Assembly (NCBI GenBank): GCA_009695205.1
Contig: SIBK01000022.1
Location: forward strand, 1 to 57,606
Direction: 5' to 3'
Length of the DNA stretch: 57,606 bases
DNA from: Pedosphaera sp.
GTDB lineage: Bacteria; Verrucomicrobiota; Verrucomicrobiia; Limisphaerales; UBA9464
The stretch's first letter is position 1, and every line of letters starts with the position of its first letter. Made by a program: the position numbers and the translations under genes. This document shows positions 55,407-57,606 of this stretch, one piece after another. The notes under the pieces are model-generated. The model did not search any database. It saw only the letters and a program-made list of their open reading frames with translations, and was not told the origin of the DNA.

Positions 55407-56213
55407 TCACCGTGAGCAAGCTTGGATCTCTGAAGCGGAAAGTGCGCGGTTGAATACCATAAGATCGTCGAAGAGGCCGGTGTAGTTGATCCCGAGTCGC
55501 AAAGTCGTCTGTTGAGGGTTCCATGCGAAAGGTTCGGATAGGGCTGGCGAGTTCCCGATGAGACTCCCATTGACGTAGAGTGCTGCTTTGCCTTGAGGCG
55601 TGCCAAGGGCTTGGTGGGTGATGGCGATGTGCGTCCATTGCTCGGCGGCGAATGGGGGCTTCTGGACAACGACAAGGCGGTTTTCAAATGCCGCATCTAT
55701 ATTGGGCCCAAGATTCGAGGCCTGCCAGGATTTGAGAATGCCGAAGACTCCCAGGCGAAAATGCCGGGGCTTTTCGTTTTTCGTGAAATCGACCCAAATG
55801 GCAGAATCATTGTAGGCTTGGTCGGTGAGTTGGAAGGGGTCGCAGTAATCAGGGGCGAGATCTTTGTCCGGGTCGAGGCGGAGCCAGAAGGAGATGGTCC
55901 CTGCTAGAAAGTTAACGTTCTTGGCGGCCCGGAAAAAGACCGCATTTTCGTTCTTGCCGGTGAACCGCAATGCGCCGGAGCCATGGCGGCCTGCGGCGGG
56001 GTCGAGTTTCACATTGGGAGCCGCGGCGAGGCCTGGAGTCGCGGTATCTTGCTGCTTGTAGGACGAGCAAGAGTAAAGCTGTGGGTCTCCCTTGGCTTGA
56101 TGAGCGTTGGCGCCTTTGTCGAATGAGGCGTGGAAAAGCAGGCCCTCTGGCGTCTGTGCAACGGTGAAGTTGAGCAGCAGCGGTGCGAATGCGAGCAAGC
56201 TAAGCCGGATCAT
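55407..56213 (-). CDS. secreted LamG-like (concanavalin A-type) domain protein
   Basis: A 268-residue protein with a signal peptide (MIRLSLLAFAPLLLNFTVAQ). After a short N-terminal region it forms one LamG/laminin-G_3 domain: GSGALRFTGKNENAVFFRAA, GTISFWLRLDPD, EQWTHIAITHQ, LYVNGSLIG, then LRLGINYTGLFDDLMVFNRA and LSASEIQACSR. Such jelly-roll domains bind sugars or proteins. The protein has nothing else attached, so it may be a small surface or periplasmic binding protein. A 7-bp inverted repeat lies about 60 bases upstream. Confidence 0.8.
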   Translation of the reverse strand: MIRLSLLAFAPLLLNFTVAQTPEGLLFHASFDKGANAHQAKGDPQLYSCSSYKQQDTATPGLAAAPNVKLDPAAGRHGSGALRFTGKNENAVFFRAAKNVNFLAGTISFWLRLDPDKDLAPDYCDPFQLTDQAYNDSAIWVDFTKNEKPRHFRLGVFGILKSWQASNLGPNIDAAFENRLVVVQKPPFAAEQWTHIAITHQALGTPQGKAALYVNGSLIGNSPALSEPFAWNPQQTTLRLGINYTGLFDDLMVFNRALSASEIQACSR

Positions 56214-56274
56214 CCGTCAAGTACTGCCACTGCCAAAGGGCGATGTCAATCCGGCAACTCCGCCCTAAATCCGT

Positions 56275-56294
56275 AGATAAGGAGAATCTTATCT
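56275..56294. promoter_or_regulatory. inverted repeat upstream of the LamG protein gene
   Basis: AGATAAG, six bases, CTTATCT is a perfect 7-bp inverted repeat 62 bases before the minus-strand LamG start. It could be an operator, or a terminator-like hairpin for the small gene upstream (56453-56725). Confidence 0.3.
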
Positions 56295-56452
56295 GTCAGA
56301 CTAGAACGGCACTTCTTCGTGCTGTCAAATAGCTTACAAGCCGGCTGACTTTTCAACGAGACAAACTTAGTGAGGCAGTGAACAAAGTGCAGGTGTCACA
56401 ATTTATCCCAAATCAAATTGAAACCACGGCAACATCGGGCTAATTCCGGAAG

Positions 56453-56725
56453 TCAATCTGCCTTAAGCCACCATGACCCATTGTTCCAACTAATGCGCTT
56501 GCCTTCATCCTTGAGAGTTCCGGTCAAACCACCTTCCCAGTCTGTTGCTATAACCGTGGCCTTATCCTTGATAACGCATCGTGATTCGTTTCCGTTTTCA
56601 TTCACTAATTTCAAATTATTGCCGTTCTGCTCAATGTGGCAGCCCTTCCCGATGGGTCCACCTATTTTCCATTCTCTTTCGAGTTGCGGCAGACGGCTGC
56701 AGAATGAAATTAATACCGACAGCAT
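56453..56725 (-). CDS. small hypothetical protein
   Basis: A 90-residue product, not assigned to a family with certainty. A short hydrophobic start (MLSVLISFCSRL) may be a weak signal or an internal start of a longer protein. The rest alternates short beta-strand patterns: GCHIEQNGNNLKLVNENGNE, ATVIATDWEGGLTGTL and GKRISWNNGSWW. This resembles small beta-sheet exported proteins in which an IEQNG-like strand is followed by a W-N-G turn. A perfect 10-bp hairpin lies 27 bases upstream. Confidence 0.5.
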   Translation of the reverse strand: MLSVLISFCSRLPQLEREWKIGGPIGKGCHIEQNGNNLKLVNENGNESRCVIKDKATVIATDWEGGLTGTLKDEGKRISWNNGSWWLKAD

Positions 56726-57155
56726 TAAGTACGCCCACGTTATAGCCAGATGTTTTGAATCAAAGATTCAAAACAGCGCGACTAGATCCATGTCCGAACT
56801 ATTTGTCAACAGTGGGTGATTCCTCGGAGTTCGCCAAAGGCCTTCAGGGACTCACCTTCGATCACAGCGCCGTGAAGATCTACTTCGCAGAAGATGTCAC
56901 CACTTGGCCAGTCAACAAACAAAACGACGTGCTGCGTCCGGCCTGACCGCATCACCGGCGGCCACCGTGCGCCAGTCTACATCCCGTACGGTCAAAAAAC
57001 TCAAATTTACTAATATTCAACGATTTGCAGAGCGATCAGAAGATTGCTCGTAGGCCGTTGCCGCAGTTAAGTCTCTTCGATGAATTGGAAACGAATGCTG
57101 GCGTACATCTTTGGTTCATTGATAGGACATCGGTTTATTGAGCTCCGCGATTAGA
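56726..57155. other. intergenic region, AT-richer, no accepted gene
   Basis: Apart from the hairpin at 56752-56774 nothing is well supported. One plus-strand frame (56755-56946) contains the smooth run VGDSSEFAKGLQGLTFDHSA but no family or start signal, and may be gene debris. Base composition drops compared with the housekeeping part. Confidence 0.5.
56752..56774. promoter_or_regulatory. perfect 10-bp hairpin upstream of the small hypothetical gene
   Basis: GTTTTGAATC, loop AAA and GATTCAAAAC form a perfect 10-bp inverted repeat, 27 bases before the minus-strand start at 56725. Its position suits an operator or a promoter-overlapping element. Confidence 0.4.
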
Positions 57156-57229
57156 CAAAGCGATTCTGGTTTCCAACGGAAGACACCACAGGGTTTGACG
57201 GCATGTAGTTCGGCGGCGGGCTGCAATGA
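57156..57229 (+). pseudogene. 3' fragment of a pseudopilin gene
   Basis: These 74 bases copy the end of the pseudopilin gene at 42933-43006 ([12 protein letters not shown] to GGGLQ) with a TAG replacing the CAG codon for Gln. No 5' part of the gene is present, so it is a truncated duplicate. Confidence 0.85.
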
Positions 57230-57447
57230 TCGGTTCTTCCGGTTGGACACGTCTCGGGGAATGAGTCCGCCCCGTGGCTAACCATCACGCGCCGGGGCTC
57301 CAGCAACGGTCCGTAGTCGGGGAGGGGAGTCCGCGCAATTCTCATCCCAGGAACGGTTCACGGTCCCAATTCATCTCCATTCGTTGGAAAATGTTGCTGT
57401 CCACGCATCTGATGTGCAGAGAGGGCAGGGGTGAGAGGGCTGCTGGG
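57156..57447 (+). repeat. 293-bp direct repeat, copy B
   Basis: Nearly full-length match of 42933-43225, with scattered substitutions and short indels. Likeness stops abruptly at 57447, where the IS3-type sequence begins. Confidence 0.92.
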
Positions 57448-57448
57448 T

Positions 57449-57606
57449 ATAGTGCTGCCCAAAAACTAGACCAGGGGTTTAGATGGTGAGTGAAGAGAAA
57501 CCATCAGGACAACTGGAAGAGCACGATGAAACGACAACGAAAAAAGCACAGTGGGGTTTTCAAGGCCAAGGTGGCTTTGGAGGCGGTGAAAGGCGAACGA
57601 ACACTC
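57449..57606 (+). mobile_element. left end of an IS3-family insertion sequence (cut by window)
   Basis: TAGTGCTGCCCAAAAACTAG resembles the terminal inverted repeats of IS3-type elements and is followed within 80 bases by an orfA start. The right end lies beyond the window. The element abuts the 293-bp repeat, suggesting it inserted into or next to that copy. Confidence 0.65.
57526..57606 (+). CDS. IS3-family transposase OrfA, N-terminal part only
   Basis: The 27 codons visible read MKRQRKKHSGVFKAKVALEA and then VKGERTL, the standard beginning of the helix-turn-helix OrfA protein of IS3 elements (FKAKVALEAxKGExTL). The frame runs off the window. OrfA binds the element ends and is normally fused to OrfB by programmed frameshifting. 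Confidence 0.85.
   Translation, partial: MKRQRKKHSGVFKAKVALEAVKGERTL

Noticed and set aside
1..57606. tRNA or rRNA genes
   Set aside because: No cloverleaf with a plausible T-loop and acceptor stem, and no rRNA core sequence, was noticed by eye in the intergenic regions. A covariance-model scan would be decisive.

Overview
The window looks like a chromosomal piece of a Verrucomicrobia member, probably close to the Pedosphaera/Limisphaerales branch. Supporting signs are three pseudopilin-like proteins with the leader core [18 protein letters not shown], a very large PVC-type dehydrogenase/cytochrome c protein with a CAPCH heme site, a DUF5069 protein, a Ser/Thr kinase-WD40 gene, PA14 and LamG secreted proteins, and the futalosine menaquinone enzyme MqnC. 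Base composition is GC-rich. Most starts lack a strong Shine-Dalgarno sequence, which fits that lineage. The assignment is inferred from gene content, not from a marker search.

Layout. Positions 1-12620 are almost all on the minus strand: a broken PA14 gene, an MFS exporter, a TolC-type outer membrane factor, an oligopeptide ABC importer without its ATPases (oppA-oppB-oppC), secG with an unusual repeat tail, tpiA, and a WYL regulator-pabB-pabC run. Divergently, 12942-16967 carries dnaK, groES and groEL, ending in a textbook terminator. A decayed kinase-WD40 gene follows (17180-20396), then gcvP (minus), rpe and an EamA exporter (plus), DUF5069 (minus), and a small Gly-Gly-leader peptide gene with its own upstream hairpins and terminator (25676-26061). 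Next are the PVC heme protein, mqnC, tyrS, a TSUP permease, rsmH, trmO and a BaiN-like flavoprotein. A compact minus-strand operon, luxE-MFS-luxC followed by queD, lies at 36212-40493. An enolase-superfamily dehydratase with a twin-arginine-like signal completes the housekeeping part.

From about 42.2 kb to the end the sequence is accessory. It holds three pseudopilin genes, an operon of a membrane-anchored STN-like protein, a pseudopilin and a 904-residue Ig/DUF11 secreted protein, a VOC protein, an SRPBCC protein, an amidohydrolase lacking the usual HxH, and a LamG protein. It also holds at least two decayed coding regions, two remnants of a REP-associated tyrosine transposase with its terminal motif, a 293-bp duplication of a pseudopilin 3' end, and the left end of an IS3-type element at the right edge.

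The most attractive candidates for something undescribed are the Gly-Gly-leader peptide unit (25.7 kb), the translationally coupled luxE-MFS-luxC(-queD) operon without luciferase genes, and the STN/pseudopilin/Ig operon (44.7-49.0 kb). No tRNA, rRNA or CRISPR array was recognised.
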